Positions 48,022 through 58,102 are shown, counted from the stretch's first letter. The stretch is DNA of 64,000 nt from Glycocaulis abyssi (GCF_041429775.1 NZ_CP163421.1:1426001-1490000), one strand, 5' to 3'. Numbers and translations: made by a program. Notes: generated by a model from the letters alone, not told the origin.

Positions 48022-49653
48022 TCAGCCTTCAGCTTGCCCGTCTGCCAGGTCAGAGAAGCACATCCAGCGCGTGCGGTGAATGTGGACGATATTGTCCTCC
48101 CATCCGGTCACGCGCGGATTCACCAGCGATTTGTTCACGTAATAAACAATCGGGATGTAGGGCATCTCGTTGAGCATGATCTGCTCTGCCTCGACCAGCA
48201 GGCGGCCGCGCTCCTCTGCGTCAACCGTGCGGTTGGCCTGCGCCACCAGCGTGTCGTACTCCTCATTCGACCAGCGGGTGTAGTTCATCGGCACGGACTC
48301 GGTCTCGGCGAGGAACAGGAAATTGTAGGCGTCGTTATAATCGCCGATCCAGCCGCCATCGCCCAGCTCGTAATCGCTGGAGCGCAGGTTGGAGTAGTGA
48401 ATCTGCGTCTCGACCACCTGGATATCGACCTGCACCCAGTCAGCAATCAGCTGCCAGTCCTGCTGCACGACCGGCGCGATACGCGGGTTATCGCCTGTCG
48501 CGCGGAAGGTGTAGGTGAAGCGCAGCGGGTTGTCCGGCCCGTAGCCCGCTTCCTCCAGAAGCTCGCGCGCCAGACGGCGGCGCTCCTCAACCGGCGCATC
48601 GAACCAGCCGATCCGCGCTGTTCCGGGGTAATTGTCAACGCCCGGCGGAATGAAGGAGTGCGCCGGAATCTGGCCCGCACGCAGAATGTTCTCGGCGATG
48701 AACTCACGATCAATAGCCATGCCCAGCGCATTGCGCACGCGCGGATCGGAGAACTTCTCAAGGGTCGTGTTGAACGAGAAATACACAACGCCGAGATAGG
48801 GGTGAACGCGCACATAGTCGGGCACCTGCTGGCGCAGGAAGGGCAGGCTCTGGCCGGCAAAATCGGTAATCAGATCCAGCTCGCCATTGCGCACGCGGCG
48901 CTCTGCCGCCGCATTGTCGACCGTGGGATAGTAATACACCTCGTCAATGCAGACATTCTCGTTGTCCCAGAAGCGTTCATTGCGGGTGAGGTGAATGTAG
49001 TTGTTCGCGCGCCAGGCCGCGAGCCGGTAGGCGCCATTGGTCTGGATATTCTGTGGCTGCACCCATGCATCGCCATAGCGCTCGACGACATGGCGGGGCA
49101 CCGGGAAGGTCGTGTAGTGCGTCAGCAGCCCTCGCAGATAGGGTGCAGGAAACTCCAGCTCGATAATCAATGTCCGGTCATCTACCGCACGCACGCCGAC
49201 CTCGGACGGATCCAGTTCGCCGATATTGACCTCGCGTGCATTGCGGATCGGGTAAAGGAGCGACGCATACTGAGCCAGCGTAGCCGGATCGAGAATGCGC
49301 TGGAAGGCAAACTCGAAATCGTGCGCAGTGACCGGCTCGCCGTCACTCCACACCGCTTCGCGCAAGGTAAAGGTCCAACTCAGACCGTCCTCGGCAATCT
49401 CATAGCTTTCGGTCATCCCGAAAATGGGTTCGCCCGCAGCATCCTCGGTGAACAGGCCGATGAACATGTCACCAATAATGTTGTTCTCCCAGGCGCCGGA
49501 CGACTTATGGGGATCGAGCGACAACGGCTCAGCCATATTGCCCCGATGGAGCACGACCGAGTCGCCATCCACATCGCTACGGCCACACGCACTAAGCGCA
49601 AGAGCGGCGGCACCGGCCAGCGCCAACGCGCCTGCCTGTCTGAAAATCCCCAT
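48022..49653 (-). CDS. oppA: Oligopeptide ABC transporter substrate-binding lipoprotein
   Basis: The 543-aa protein has a lipobox (ALALSAC, Cys 23) and the SBP family 5 fold: LSLDPHKSSGAWENNIIGDM, then TFTLREAVWSDGEPVTAHDF and VRNALGMAIDREFIAENILR. It binds peptides in the periplasm for the OppB/OppC permease encoded upstream at 50635-52472. A small plus-strand gene (49911-50522) interrupts the cluster. No OppD/OppF ATPase gene is in view. Confidence 0.93.
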   Translation of the reverse strand: MGIFRQAGALALAGAAALALSACGRSDVDGDSVVLHRGNMAEPLSLDPHKSSGAWENNIIGDMFIGLFTEDAAGEPIFGMTESYEIAEDGLSWTFTLREAVWSDGEPVTAHDFEFAFQRILDPATLAQYASLLYPIRNAREVNIGELDPSEVGVRAVDDRTLIIELEFPAPYLRGLLTHYTTFPVPRHVVERYGDAWVQPQNIQTNGAYRLAAWRANNYIHLTRNERFWDNENVCIDEVYYYPTVDNAAAERRVRNGELDLITDFAGQSLPFLRQQVPDYVRVHPYLGVVYFSFNTTLEKFSDPRVRNALGMAIDREFIAENILRAGQIPAHSFIPPGVDNYPGTARIGWFDAPVEERRRLARELLEEAGYGPDNPLRFTYTFRATGDNPRIAPVVQQDWQLIADWVQVDIQVVETQIHYSNLRSSDYELGDGGWIGDYNDAYNFLFLAETESVPMNYTRWSNEEYDTLVAQANRTVDAEERGRLLVEAEQIMLNEMPYIPIVYYVNKSLVNPRVTGWEDNIVHIHRTRWMCFSDLADGQAEG

Positions 49654-49910
49654 GAATTATCTCCCTTGTTGCTGATAGCGCGGCGCGTTTCCCCTCGCAG
49701 CCACACGAACATCCGGCTTACCGGTTGAACCAGATCATATCCCTTGCTGATTGGCGAGACTATGGCAACCGCAATCGGTTCGCGGCCTGCCGGCAGCAGA
49801 ACACCCTGATCCAGAGCGCCAATATCCAGCCTTACATGTTACCGTTGCATTGACAGGCGCGGGTGCAAGGCACTCATATCGCGGTTCGCTCTGTCTGGAG
49901 GAAACCCGCC

Positions 49911-50522
49911 ATGTTCGACACCCGTGTGCGCAGCCTGCCACGCCTTGCCCTTGCTGCCAGCGCGCTGGCGCTTGCAGGAGCTGGCGCATCCGCACAGGAG
50001 CAGCAAAGCTCTGCGCTCGTAGACGAGCTTCTGGCCTGCCGCGCCATAGCCTCCGACACTGACCGTCTGGCTTGCATGGATCGCACGTCAGCAGCGCTGG
50101 ACACTGCAATGAGCGCCGGAGAGCTGACCGTTCTTGAGCGCGCCCGCGCGGCAGCGGCCGAACGCAGCACGTTCGGAACCGCCGTGGCCGGTGCCGGCCG
50201 CATGTTCGGCTCATTATTTGCCGGCAGCAGCGCCTTGCCCGCAGAACAGGCATATGACGATGGCGCGGTTGCGGTTCGCACCGAGTCCGGTGACATCCAG
50301 GCGCTGCTTGGCGTTCCGGTACGCGCGATCCGCACCGATCCCCTAGGCAAGCTTGTCGTGACACTCGCTGACGGACAGGTCTGGCGTCAGACCGATGCGC
50401 GCCGGATTCCGGTTCCGCGCAACACCGAAGGGCTGACCGTCGAGATTGAGCGCGGCGCCATGAGTTCGCACTTCATGCGGCTCAGCACGCACCCGGTACG
50501 GTTCCGGGCCGCGCGCGACTAG
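49911..50522 (+). CDS. Secreted protein with RLACMD motif
   Basis: From ATG 49911 the 203-aa product has a signal peptide (cleaved near AGASAQ), a LLACRAIASDTDRLACMDRT segment (two Cys, a motif common in small periplasmic proteins of proteobacteria), and a beta-rich C-terminus (LVVTLADGQVWRQTDARRIP). Function unknown. It lies on the opposite strand inside the opp cluster. Its last bases coincide with the first tandem copy of the oppC 3' end. Confidence 0.75.
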   Translation: MFDTRVRSLPRLALAASALALAGAGASAQEQQSSALVDELLACRAIASDTDRLACMDRTSAALDTAMSAGELTVLERARAAAAERSTFGTAVAGAGRMFGSLFAGSSALPAEQAYDDGAVAVRTESGDIQALLGVPVRAIRTDPLGKLVVTLADGQVWRQTDARRIPVPRNTEGLTVEIERGAMSSHFMRLSTHPVRFRAARD

Positions 50523-50668
50523 CGATCCCCCGGATCAATAGCGTCGCCCCGGATTCCTGTGAGAGTCGCGCGAGCGCTAGCGATCCTTCGGATCGATAGC
50601 GTCGCCCCATCTTTTGTGTGGAGTCGCGCGAGCGCTAGCGATCCTTCGGATCGATAGCGTCGCGCAGG
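50519..50668. repeat. Three 58-bp tandem copies of the oppC 3' end
   Basis: CTAGCGATCCTTCGGATCGATAGCGTCGC starts at 50635 and 50577, and a variant (CCCCCGGATCAATAG) at 50519, with a 58-bp period. The rightmost copy encodes the OppC C-terminus DAIDPKDR and stop; the other two repeat that coding end downstream. Each unit folds as CGATCC/GGATCG. Confidence 0.88.
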
Positions 50669-51540
50669 CCATCCCCGATAAAGTTGAAGCAGAACAGCGT
50701 CAGCATCATCGTCAGTGCGGGCACGATCAGCGTCCACGGTGCGACCTCCATGTCACGCGCCCCGTTGGAGATGAGATTACCCAGCGAGGTCAGCGGCTCC
50801 TGCACGCCCAGCCCCAGGAAGCTCAGAAAGCTTTCGGCCAGGATCACCGCCGGAATGGTCAGCGTCACATAGACGACCACCGGACCCAGCACGTTGGGTA
50901 CGATATGGCGGCGGATGATGGAGAACTGGCTGACGCCGGCCGCCCTGGCCGCCTCAACGAACTCCATGCTCTTCAGGGTTATTGTCTGGCCGCGTACGAT
51001 GCGCGCCATGGTCAGCCATTCCACCGCCCCGATAGCCACGAAGATCAGGATGATATTCCGCCCGAACACCACCATCAGGATGATAACGAAGAAGATGAAG
51101 GGCAGCGAGTAGAGCACGTCGACAATGCGCATCATCAGCTGGTCCACGCGCCCGCCGATAAAGCCGGCCGTCGCGCCCCACAGGACGCCAATCACCAGCG
51201 ATACAGCTGTCGCCACCACGCCGACCATGAGAGACATGCGAAGGCCGACAAGCGTGCGCGCCAGCAGGTCGCGCCCCTGCGCGTCGGTGCCAAACAGGTG
51301 AAAGTTTTCCCAGCCCGGCGGGATCTGCACGCGGTCACGATAGATGAAGCTGGAATCGTGAACCCACAAAAGCGGGCCGATGAACGCCAGAAATGTGAGA
51401 ATCCCCAGCAGCACAAGGCTCGCCACGGCCGCCTTGTTGCGCAATAGCCGCGCGCGCGCATCATCCCACAGGGACCGGCCGCGCACGGCGGCGCGTTCCA
51501 TCATCTCGGTCTTTTCTGACGGTGTCGCGGTGAAACTCAT
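50635..51540 (-). CDS. oppC: Oligopeptide ABC transporter permease OppC
   Basis: The 301-aa permease has an N-terminal OppC_N region and six membrane helices. The EAA loop reads EFVEAARAAGVSQFSIIRRH, the ATPase contact site. AEAFLSFLGLG-type sequence (AESFLSFLGLGVQEPLTSLG) is typical of the OppC/DppC family. The start overlaps the oppB stop by one base. The terminal codons are tandemly repeated downstream. Confidence 0.94.
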   Translation of the reverse strand: MSFTATPSEKTEMMERAAVRGRSLWDDARARLLRNKAAVASLVLLGILTFLAFIGPLLWVHDSSFIYRDRVQIPPGWENFHLFGTDAQGRDLLARTLVGLRMSLMVGVVATAVSLVIGVLWGATAGFIGGRVDQLMMRIVDVLYSLPFIFFVIILMVVFGRNIILIFVAIGAVEWLTMARIVRGQTITLKSMEFVEAARAAGVSQFSIIRRHIVPNVLGPVVVYVTLTIPAVILAESFLSFLGLGVQEPLTSLGNLISNGARDMEVAPWTLIVPALTMMLTLFCFNFIGDGLRDAIDPKDR

Positions 51541-52472
51541 CAGTCGTACTTCACTTTCGGGTTAAGCGCCGCGTAGAGCAGATCCGCGATCAGGTTCAGC
51601 ACGATAATCAGGCTGGCATAGAGAATGACCACACCCATCACGACCGTGTAGTCGCGCTGCAGGGCGGCCTGAACGAACTGACGGCCAATGCCGGGCAGCT
51701 GGAAGACCTGCTCGATGACGATCGAGCCGGTCAGCAGCGCCGCGGCGGCCGGGCCAAGATAGCTGACCAGCGGCAGGACGGCGCTGCGCAGCGCATGGCG
51801 CACGACCACGCTGGCAGCAGGCAGGCCCTTGGCCCTGGCGGTGCGGACATAGTTGGAACGCAGAACCTCGATCATGGAGGCACGCATCAGGCGCGAGATG
51901 ATGGCGATCTGCGGCAGGGCGAGCGTCACCACTGGCAGGATCAGCCGCTCCACCGTCATGCCGTGCCGGGGGTCGAGGCCCCCGGTTGGCAGCAATCCCC
52001 AGTGCAGGCCGATCAGGAGGGCCAGTATCGGCCCCATCACAAAGGGCGGGATAACTATCCCGATCGTCGATATGCCCACTACGGTATAATCGGCCGCGCT
52101 GTTCTGCCTCAGCGCGGCTATGGAGCCCATTATCGTGCCCACGAACACGGCAAGCGATATGGATAGCGCGCCGATGACGGCCGAGACCGGAAAGCCTTCG
52201 GCAATGATGTCGGCGACCGACTTGTCCCGGAATTTCAGGGACGGGCCGAGGTCAAACCGGGCGATCCCGGCCATATAGTCGACATACTGCTTCCAGACAG
52301 GCTGATCCATGCCATAGGCCGCCAGCACGTTCTGGCGGATTTCCTCAGGCATAGGACGCTCAAGGTCGAACGGCCCGCCGGGCGCGGCGCGCATCATAAA
52401 AAACGCAACGGTAATGATCACCAGAATCGTCGGGATGGCGACGAGCAGGCGCCGGGCGAGGTAACTGAGCAT
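51540..52472 (-). CDS. oppB: Oligopeptide ABC transporter permease OppB
   Basis: The 310-aa permease starts with the family's MLSYLARRLLVAIPTILVII helix, followed by the FMMRAAPGGPFDLERP segment. The EAA loop is NYVRTARAKGLPAASVVVRH, and YLGPAAAALLTGSIVIEQVF lies in the last third. It pairs with OppC to import peptides delivered by OppA. Overlaps oppC by one base. Confidence 0.94.
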   Translation of the reverse strand: MLSYLARRLLVAIPTILVIITVAFFMMRAAPGGPFDLERPMPEEIRQNVLAAYGMDQPVWKQYVDYMAGIARFDLGPSLKFRDKSVADIIAEGFPVSAVIGALSISLAVFVGTIMGSIAALRQNSAADYTVVGISTIGIVIPPFVMGPILALLIGLHWGLLPTGGLDPRHGMTVERLILPVVTLALPQIAIISRLMRASMIEVLRSNYVRTARAKGLPAASVVVRHALRSAVLPLVSYLGPAAAALLTGSIVIEQVFQLPGIGRQFVQAALQRDYTVVMGVVILYASLIIVLNLIADLLYAALNPKVKYD

Positions 52473-52531
52473 GAAGCCTTGCGCTGTGACTAATCGGAGC
52501 CGCGAAGTCTTGGCCGGTTAGCGTCTGCCGA

Positions 52532-52741
52532 TCAAGGCGTGCCCGCAGTCATATCTGCGGCCGGCTGCAGGGCCGCCCGGTCCAGCGAAATGCGGGCGCC
52601 ATTGTCCGCGCTGGCGGCTCCGCCATCGCCGGAGGACGCCATATTGTTCCCCAGCTTCATCGCCGCCACCGCCAGCATTGCCATCAAAACAACACGAATG
52701 CGCGCCGACATACCCAGCCAGAGCTTCTTTCCCGGACCCAT
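52532..52741 (-). CDS. Small membrane protein, hypothetical
   Basis: From ATG 52741 (or TTG 52771) a product of about 69 aa has one hydrophobic helix (RIRVVLMAMLAVAAMKLGNN) and a polar tail (GDGGAASADNGARISLDRAA). It is unrecognised. It sits upstream of oppB with about 60 bases between. It may be a lineage-specific exported protein. Confidence 0.45.
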   Translation of the reverse strand: MGPGKKLWLGMSARIRVVLMAMLAVAAMKLGNNMASSGDGGAASADNGARISLDRAALQPAADMTAGTP

Positions 52742-52892
52742 CACCTGTACCAGCCTGTTCCAGTCTGCCAATCGGTTTTACAGAGCAGCAAAAACCGCGC
52801 CGCAGCCTCTACTGTGCAAAGCACACCATTTGCGTTGCCAAGCCCCGCCGACGCGCTAGAGTGCGCCTGAACCTGTCCAGGAGCCCTGCCTG

Positions 52893-53837
52893 ATGGCCTC
52901 TTCTGCCTGGTGGAATGATTTCCGCTACGCCAAAGGCACGATGCACGTGAAGAAAACCGGCGCAGCGGTTCGCGTCGAACCGGCCACAGTGCGCGATTTT
53001 CTCAACTGGTGCGTGTTCCACATCTGGGTGGAGTGTGCCCGCCATACCGTGAGCTGCAATGGCCCGCGCATCTGGTTCACGCCCGACCGGGTGCGGCCCT
53101 GGTATCTGATCTGGCCGGTGATGGCACTAAGCCATGCGCGGTTCGCACAAAGTGCGGATGAAGCCGATATCATCTTTGTCTTCGACGATTCCACCTGGGT
53201 GACAGAGCGGTCATTCCCCGCCCCTATGCCCACCATCAATGCAGGCTGCGCCGATATCTCGAAAACGCATGTGGCACGGGTGTTCGAGCAGGTTACAGGC
53301 CGCGCCCTGCTCTGTGATCCGGCCAACCCGCCCGGCGCCTATGTGGAGAAATCCGAACAGAACGCCGCGCATAGTGGCCGGATACTGCGCGAGCCGCAGA
53401 CCCCGCGTGAAGGCCACACCTATCAGCGCCTCATCAACAATGTGGACGATGACGGCAATGTGCTGGACCTGCGCTGCTCGATCATTGGCGGCGACGTCGT
53501 ACAGGTCTATCTCAAGCGCCGCCCGGTGGAGCGCCGCTTTGCCAATTTCAACACGCGCGCAACGCTGGCCGATCCGGCCACTGTCTTCACCGCTGCCGAA
53601 CGGGCGATGATTTCCCGTTTCTGCGCGGCCATGGCTCTTGACTGGGGCGGCATTGACGTCTTGCGTGACCGCGATACGGGCGAATTGTGGATCGTTGACG
53701 TGAACAAGACCGATATGGGACCGACCGTCGCGCTCGGCCTGAAGGACAAGATTACCGCCGTGCGCAAGCTCGCTGCACAATTTGATATCTATCTGGACGC
53801 GCACCTTCGCCGCGGGCAATCGGCGATAGCCGCATGA
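52893..53837 (+). CDS. ATP-grasp-like protein, hypothetical
   Basis: AGGAG precedes the ATG at 52893. The 314-aa protein lacks signal or membrane segments. The C-terminal half looks like an ATP-grasp domain: RLINNVDDDGNVLDLRCSII, QVYLKRRPVERRFANFNTRA and the Mg-binding-type end DRDTGELWIVDVNKTDMGPT. The N-terminal half (WCVFHIWVECARHTVSCNGP) is unfamiliar. The substrate is unknown. The stop overlaps the next gene as ATGA. Confidence 0.65.
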   Translation: MASSAWWNDFRYAKGTMHVKKTGAAVRVEPATVRDFLNWCVFHIWVECARHTVSCNGPRIWFTPDRVRPWYLIWPVMALSHARFAQSADEADIIFVFDDSTWVTERSFPAPMPTINAGCADISKTHVARVFEQVTGRALLCDPANPPGAYVEKSEQNAAHSGRILREPQTPREGHTYQRLINNVDDDGNVLDLRCSIIGGDVVQVYLKRRPVERRFANFNTRATLADPATVFTAAERAMISRFCAAMALDWGGIDVLRDRDTGELWIVDVNKTDMGPTVALGLKDKITAVRKLAAQFDIYLDAHLRRGQSAIAA

Positions 53838-54760
53838 CCCGGCCGCCGGTAGCGCCTGCGCCCATTCCGTTTGTACGGGATATGCAGTTCGAGCCGGGAC
53901 GGGCCGATCAGGTCTCCCCTGCCATCCGGCGCGTGGTGGCGGGCAATTCCGGGGCCTTCACCTATACCGGCACCGGCACCTATCTGGTCGGGCACGGCAA
54001 GGTGGCCGTTATTGATCCCGGCCCTGCCGAAGACGCGCATTTCGATGCTCTCAACCGCGCCCTTGAAGGCGAGACGGTCAGTCATGTCATCGTGACCCAC
54101 CACCATCTCGACCATTCGGCGCTGGCGCGCCGGTTTGCCGATCATCGCGGCGCGAAAGTCTATGGCCGGCCGGCGGCGGGCGGGCGGCCGATGGATCCGG
54201 ATGCGCCGGTTATGGAAGAAGGCGCTGATTTCAGCTTCGTGCCCGATCACACGCTGGATGATGGCGATGCCATTGCGGGGCCGGGCTGGACGCTGGACGT
54301 GCTGCATACACCCGGCCATACCGCCAATCATATCTGCCTGGCGCTGATGGAAGAAAACGCCCTTTTGTGCGGGGATCACATTATGGGCTGGGCAACCTCG
54401 GTCGTGCTGCCGCCCGACGGTGATATGGGCGATTATCTGCAGCAGCTCGAACGCGTGCGCCAGCGCGGCTTTGCGACGCTCTGGCCGAGCCATGGCCCGC
54501 CGGTGACAGACCCCGAACCCTTCATCGTAGCCTATATCGCCCACCGCCATTACCGCGAGGCACAGATACTCCACGCGCTGGAAGCTGGCCCGTCCACGAT
54601 CACCGCCCTGCTTCCGGCCATGTATGCCGGGCTGGATGAACGGCTCTATCCGGCTGCAGCCATGTCGGTCTGGTCGCACATGGTGGATCTGCACCAGCGC
54701 GGGCGCGTGACGACAGGGGGCGAACCGGCGCTGGACAGCACTTACGCGCTGGTGCGCTAG
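53834..54760 (+). CDS. MBL-fold metallo-hydrolase (LACTB2-like)
   Basis: The 308-aa protein has the metallo-beta-lactamase metal motif THHHLDHS (about residues 77-84), the second His region HTPGHTANHICL, an Asp in LCGDHIMGW and a late His in WPSHGPPV. The C-terminal winged-helix-like part (ALLPAMYAGLDERLYPAAAM) matches the LACTB2/hydroxyacylglutathione hydrolase-like group, which includes endoribonucleases. Coupled by ATGA to the ATP-grasp-like gene. Confidence 0.9.
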   Translation: MTRPPVAPAPIPFVRDMQFEPGRADQVSPAIRRVVAGNSGAFTYTGTGTYLVGHGKVAVIDPGPAEDAHFDALNRALEGETVSHVIVTHHHLDHSALARRFADHRGAKVYGRPAAGGRPMDPDAPVMEEGADFSFVPDHTLDDGDAIAGPGWTLDVLHTPGHTANHICLALMEENALLCGDHIMGWATSVVLPPDGDMGDYLQQLERVRQRGFATLWPSHGPPVTDPEPFIVAYIAHRHYREAQILHALEAGPSTITALLPAMYAGLDERLYPAAAMSVWSHMVDLHQRGRVTTGGEPALDSTYALVR

Positions 54761-55569
54761 TCCTCGTCCAGACGGTCACGCAAGCGCGCCGAGAAGGTAC
54801 GCAGGCGCGCCGCATTGGCACCCAGATCAGACACCCCCACGCGCGATACCGAACGGGCATCGACCACGGCCCCGCCATCGGTGAGGGCCGTGATGCGTAC
54901 CACGATGTCATCGCGGAAGCCGTACCAGAATGTCGTCGCAGTCGCCTCGAACATCAGTTCGCGCTCGGACTCGGTAGAGACCGTCCATCCCAGTTCGCGC
55001 GCCACCCGCAAGGCGGCCTGATAGGCTTCAAGCGGCTCAGCTGTTACCGCAATCGGCGCAATGTCCGGATAAGCCTCAGCCTGCACCTCGGGCAGAGGGC
55101 GGCCCGAACGCGGATCGGTCTTGGATTCATAATCCACCGAATTGGCATCCGCCCCGCGCCGCGTGATGAGCGAGGCGGTAAATTGCGGCGGACTGGCCGT
55201 GTCGGTTGAAATGTCGTGAATGGGCGGAATGTCGGCAGCGCGCGCGGCCACGGACGCCGCGTACCACAGCCCCGCCGCCCCGACGGCAATCGCCGCCACT
55301 GACGCGACCCAGGCACCAACGCCCGCGCGCCGTTCCTTGACCAGGATCGCCGTGGCGATCAGCAGGACGAGCGCCAGAGCGCCCAGCCCCACAGCGGCAA
55401 ACAACAGGTTGGGCCCGATCTCGCGTGTCATGGTGCCAAGACCGAAACGCCAGTCCCAAAGGCCGATGCGTGATCCCAGCCCCGCCGCCGCAAACCACAG
55501 CGGCGCGATGATCGCAGCCAGCGCGGCCAGCCAGACGGCGAACGTCCTGATTGTCAGCAAAATGCCCAT
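54757..55569 (-). CDS. DUF1499 membrane protein
   Basis: The 270-aa protein has three N-terminal membrane segments (about 7-32, 50-75, 84-108) and a C-terminal DUF1499 domain (AYQAALRVARELGWTVSTES then GFRDDIVVRITALTDGGAVV). The final DARSVSRVGVSDLGANAARL is characteristic of the family. Function unknown. Its stop overlaps that of the convergent MBL-fold gene. Confidence 0.87.
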   Translation of the reverse strand: MGILLTIRTFAVWLAALAAIIAPLWFAAAGLGSRIGLWDWRFGLGTMTREIGPNLLFAAVGLGALALVLLIATAILVKERRAGVGAWVASVAAIAVGAAGLWYAASVAARAADIPPIHDISTDTASPPQFTASLITRRGADANSVDYESKTDPRSGRPLPEVQAEAYPDIAPIAVTAEPLEAYQAALRVARELGWTVSTESERELMFEATATTFWYGFRDDIVVRITALTDGGAVVDARSVSRVGVSDLGANAARLRTFSARLRDRLDED

Positions 55570-55593
55570 GATACCCCCGCCCCTGTTTGAACC

Positions 55594-56262
55594 CTATGGA
55601 TAGAGCCTAGTCTGGGTGAACGGAGAGTCCAAATCGGCCCGTTCGAACACCAGACGGTCATGCAGGCGGAAGGGACGGTCGCGCCAGAACTCGATCCGCA
55701 AGGGTTTCACGCGGTATCCGCTCCAGAAATCAGGGCGCGGAATCGCGCCAAGCCCGAACTTGGCGGCGAATTTGGCAACCTTCTTTTCCAGCGCATGACG
55801 GCTTTCCAGCGGGCGCGACTGGGCCGAGGCCCAGGCCCCGATACGGCTGTCGCGCGCACGGCTGGCAAAATAGGCGTCGGCCTCTTCGGCGCTCACCGCC
55901 TCCACCAGCCCCCTCACCCGCACCTGCCGGCGCAGCGACTTCCAGTGAAAGCACAGCGCCGCCTTGCTGTTGGCTGCGAGCTGGTTGCCCTTGGCGCTTT
56001 CCAGATTGGTGTAGAAGACAAAGCCGCGCGGATCGGCGTCTTTGAGAAGCACCATGCGCACATCGGGAAGCCCGCTTTCGTCTACGGTCGCCAGCGCCAT
56101 CGCGTTGGGATCATTGGGTTCTTTTTCCCGCGCCAGGGTGAGCCATTCGGCAAACAGCACGAAGGGATCATTGCCATGGGTCAGCGGCGCATCGCCCGTC
56201 CCGCCCTCGCGCTTGTAATCGGCCTCGCTGGGGCTGGGCGGAATGAAATCGCGTGACGCCAT
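55594..56262 (-). CDS. pdxH: Pyridoxamine 5'-phosphate oxidase
   Basis: The ATG at 56262 follows AAGGAG; the product has 222 aa. PdxH makes pyridoxal 5'-phosphate with FMN. Visible are [40 protein letters not shown], the [17 protein letters not shown] flavin/substrate region, and the C-terminal [20 protein letters not shown]. Divergent from the J-domain gene, a pairing common in Alphaproteobacteria. Confidence 0.95.
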   Translation of the reverse strand: MASRDFIPPSPSEADYKREGGTGDAPLTHGNDPFVLFAEWLTLAREKEPNDPNAMALATVDESGLPDVRMVLLKDADPRGFVFYTNLESAKGNQLAANSKAALCFHWKSLRRQVRVRGLVEAVSAEEADAYFASRARDSRIGAWASAQSRPLESRHALEKKVAKFAAKFGLGAIPRPDFWSGYRVKPLRIEFWRDRPFRLHDRLVFERADLDSPFTQTRLYP

Positions 56263-56361
56263 CGGCGGCTCCTTAAAGAAAAAGCAGGCATACACCCAGA
56301 AATGCCGCGGTGCGCCAGTTCGTCAACCTTTCGCCAACCTGCGGGCGGCTAGATTGCCGTA

Positions 56362-56931
56362 ATGAGCAGTGCAAGCGAAGCCATAAATGCCGCATACCGC
56401 GTGTTGGGCCTGGAACCCGGCAGCAACTACGCGGCGGTGAAATCCGCCTTCCGGGCGAAGGTGAAGGCGGTCCATCCCGATCATGTGGAACCGACCGCCG
56501 ATACGCTGTCACGCCTGCAAATCCTGCTGAAGGCGCACGAAATTCTGAAAATGTGCGCCCCGCGCCAGGTCGATATTGTGATGACGCCGGAAGAAGCGCG
56601 CGTAGGCGGGCTGCGTACGGTCGATCTTGATGGCCGCAGCGCGATGATGCGCGTCCTGCCTTTCAGCAAGACAGGCGCGATTGTCGTGCCCATCGGCGAG
56701 CCGGCCTGGCAGGTGCGCATTCTGGTGCGTGACCCGATGGCAGACTGCACGGCCGACGAAGGCCCTGCCGAACGCGCCGCGCGCGAGGAAAAGGCCAGAA
56801 AGCTCGCTGAAGCCGAGGCCCGGGCGAAGGCGAACGAGAATGCGGGCCTGCTGACCGCGTTTTACGAACGCTTCGTCAAAGCCTCTCCGGCTGTGCGCTT
56901 TGCCCGCTGGGTGCGCAAGAACGCAGCGTAG
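56362..56931 (+). CDS. J-domain (DnaJ-like) protein
   Basis: The 189-aa protein has an N-terminal J domain with HPD (NYAAVKSAFRAKVKAVHPDH, residues 22-41), a beta-rich middle (SAMMRVLPFSKTGAIVVPIG) and a charged coiled-coil end. It should stimulate a DnaK-type chaperone; the client is unknown. It lies between pdxH and aroC; the fabI gene often found in that place is absent. Confidence 0.88.
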   Translation: MSSASEAINAAYRVLGLEPGSNYAAVKSAFRAKVKAVHPDHVEPTADTLSRLQILLKAHEILKMCAPRQVDIVMTPEEARVGGLRTVDLDGRSAMMRVLPFSKTGAIVVPIGEPAWQVRILVRDPMADCTADEGPAERAAREEKARKLAEAEARAKANENAGLLTAFYERFVKASPAVRFARWVRKNAA

Positions 56932-57007
56932 GCCGCACCACGGATGACGCGGGCGCGAACGCGCTCTAGGATACCGCCAAATCCCTGACCCTGCGGCGGC
57001 TTGTCAT

Positions 57008-58102
57008 ATGTCTCACAACAGTTTCGGCCATCTTTTCCGCTTCACCACATGGGGTGAAAGCCACGGGCCTGCCCTTGGCTGCGTGGTGGATGGCTGCCCG
57101 CCGGGCATCGCCCTGACCGAGGCGGACATCCAGCCCTTCATGGACAGGCGCAAGCCCGGCCAGTCGCGCCACGTCACCCAGCGCCGCGAGGATGATGCCG
57201 TGCGCATCCTGTCGGGCGTGTTTGAGGACGAGCGCACGGGCGGGCCGGTGACAACCGGCGCACCAGTCAGCCTGATGATTGAAAACACCGACCAGCGCTC
57301 CAAGGACTACAGCGATATCCGCGATAGCTGGCGGCCCGGTCATGCCGACTATGCCTATGACGCTAAGTATGGCGTGCGCGATTATCGCGGCGGCGGGCGC
57401 TCCAGCGCGCGGGAAACCGCCGCGCGCGTCGCCGCCGGGGCGATTGCCCGCAAGGTGCTGGGAGACGCCATCACGATACGCGGCGCGCTGGTCCAGATCG
57501 GTCCGCGCGCCATTGACCGCTCCCGCTGGGACTGGGACGAGGTTCACCGCAATGATTTCTTCTGCCCGGACGCCGAGACCGCAAAGCTGTGGGAGGCGGA
57601 CATGGACGCCATCCGCAAGGATGGCTCCTCGCTCGGCGCACTGGTGGAGATCGTCGCTTCCGGTGTACCCGCCGGCTGGGGCGCGCCGGTCTATGGCAAG
57701 CTGGATGCCGATCTTGCCAGCGCGATGATGAGCATCAATGCCGCCAAATCGGTGGAGATCGGGGCGGGCCTCGAAGCGGCCAGCCTTCGCGGCGAAGACG
57801 CCGCCGACGAGATGTATCTCGATGACAACGGTCAGCCCGCCTTTCGCGCCAACCACAACGGAGGCGTGCTGGGCGGCATCTCCACGGGCCAGGACATCGT
57901 TGTGCGCTTTGCCATCAAGCCCACCTCCTCCATCCGCATTCCCCGCCAGAGCCTCACCCGCGATCTGGAGCCGGTGGAAGTCGTCACCAAGGGCCGCCAC
58001 GATCCGTGTGTCGGCATTCGCGCCGTGCCTGTGGGCGAGGCGATGGTGGCGCTGGTGCTGGCCGATCACATGCTGCGCCACCGCGCGCAGACCAGCCGGT
58101 GA
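57008..58102 (+). CDS. aroC: Chorismate synthase
   Basis: The 364-aa AroC converts EPSP to chorismate using reduced FMN. Signatures: [20 protein letters not shown] at the N-terminus, [20 protein letters not shown] near residue 125, and [20 protein letters not shown] plus [20 protein letters not shown] at the C-terminus. Length fits the family (about 360). Its stop overlaps the NUDIX start as GTGA. Confidence 0.97.
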   Translation: MSHNSFGHLFRFTTWGESHGPALGCVVDGCPPGIALTEADIQPFMDRRKPGQSRHVTQRREDDAVRILSGVFEDERTGGPVTTGAPVSLMIENTDQRSKDYSDIRDSWRPGHADYAYDAKYGVRDYRGGGRSSARETAARVAAGAIARKVLGDAITIRGALVQIGPRAIDRSRWDWDEVHRNDFFCPDAETAKLWEADMDAIRKDGSSLGALVEIVASGVPAGWGAPVYGKLDADLASAMMSINAAKSVEIGAGLEAASLRGEDAADEMYLDDNGQPAFRANHNGGVLGGISTGQDIVVRFAIKPTSSIRIPRQSLTRDLEPVEVVTKGRHDPCVGIRAVPVGEAMVALVLADHMLRHRAQTSR

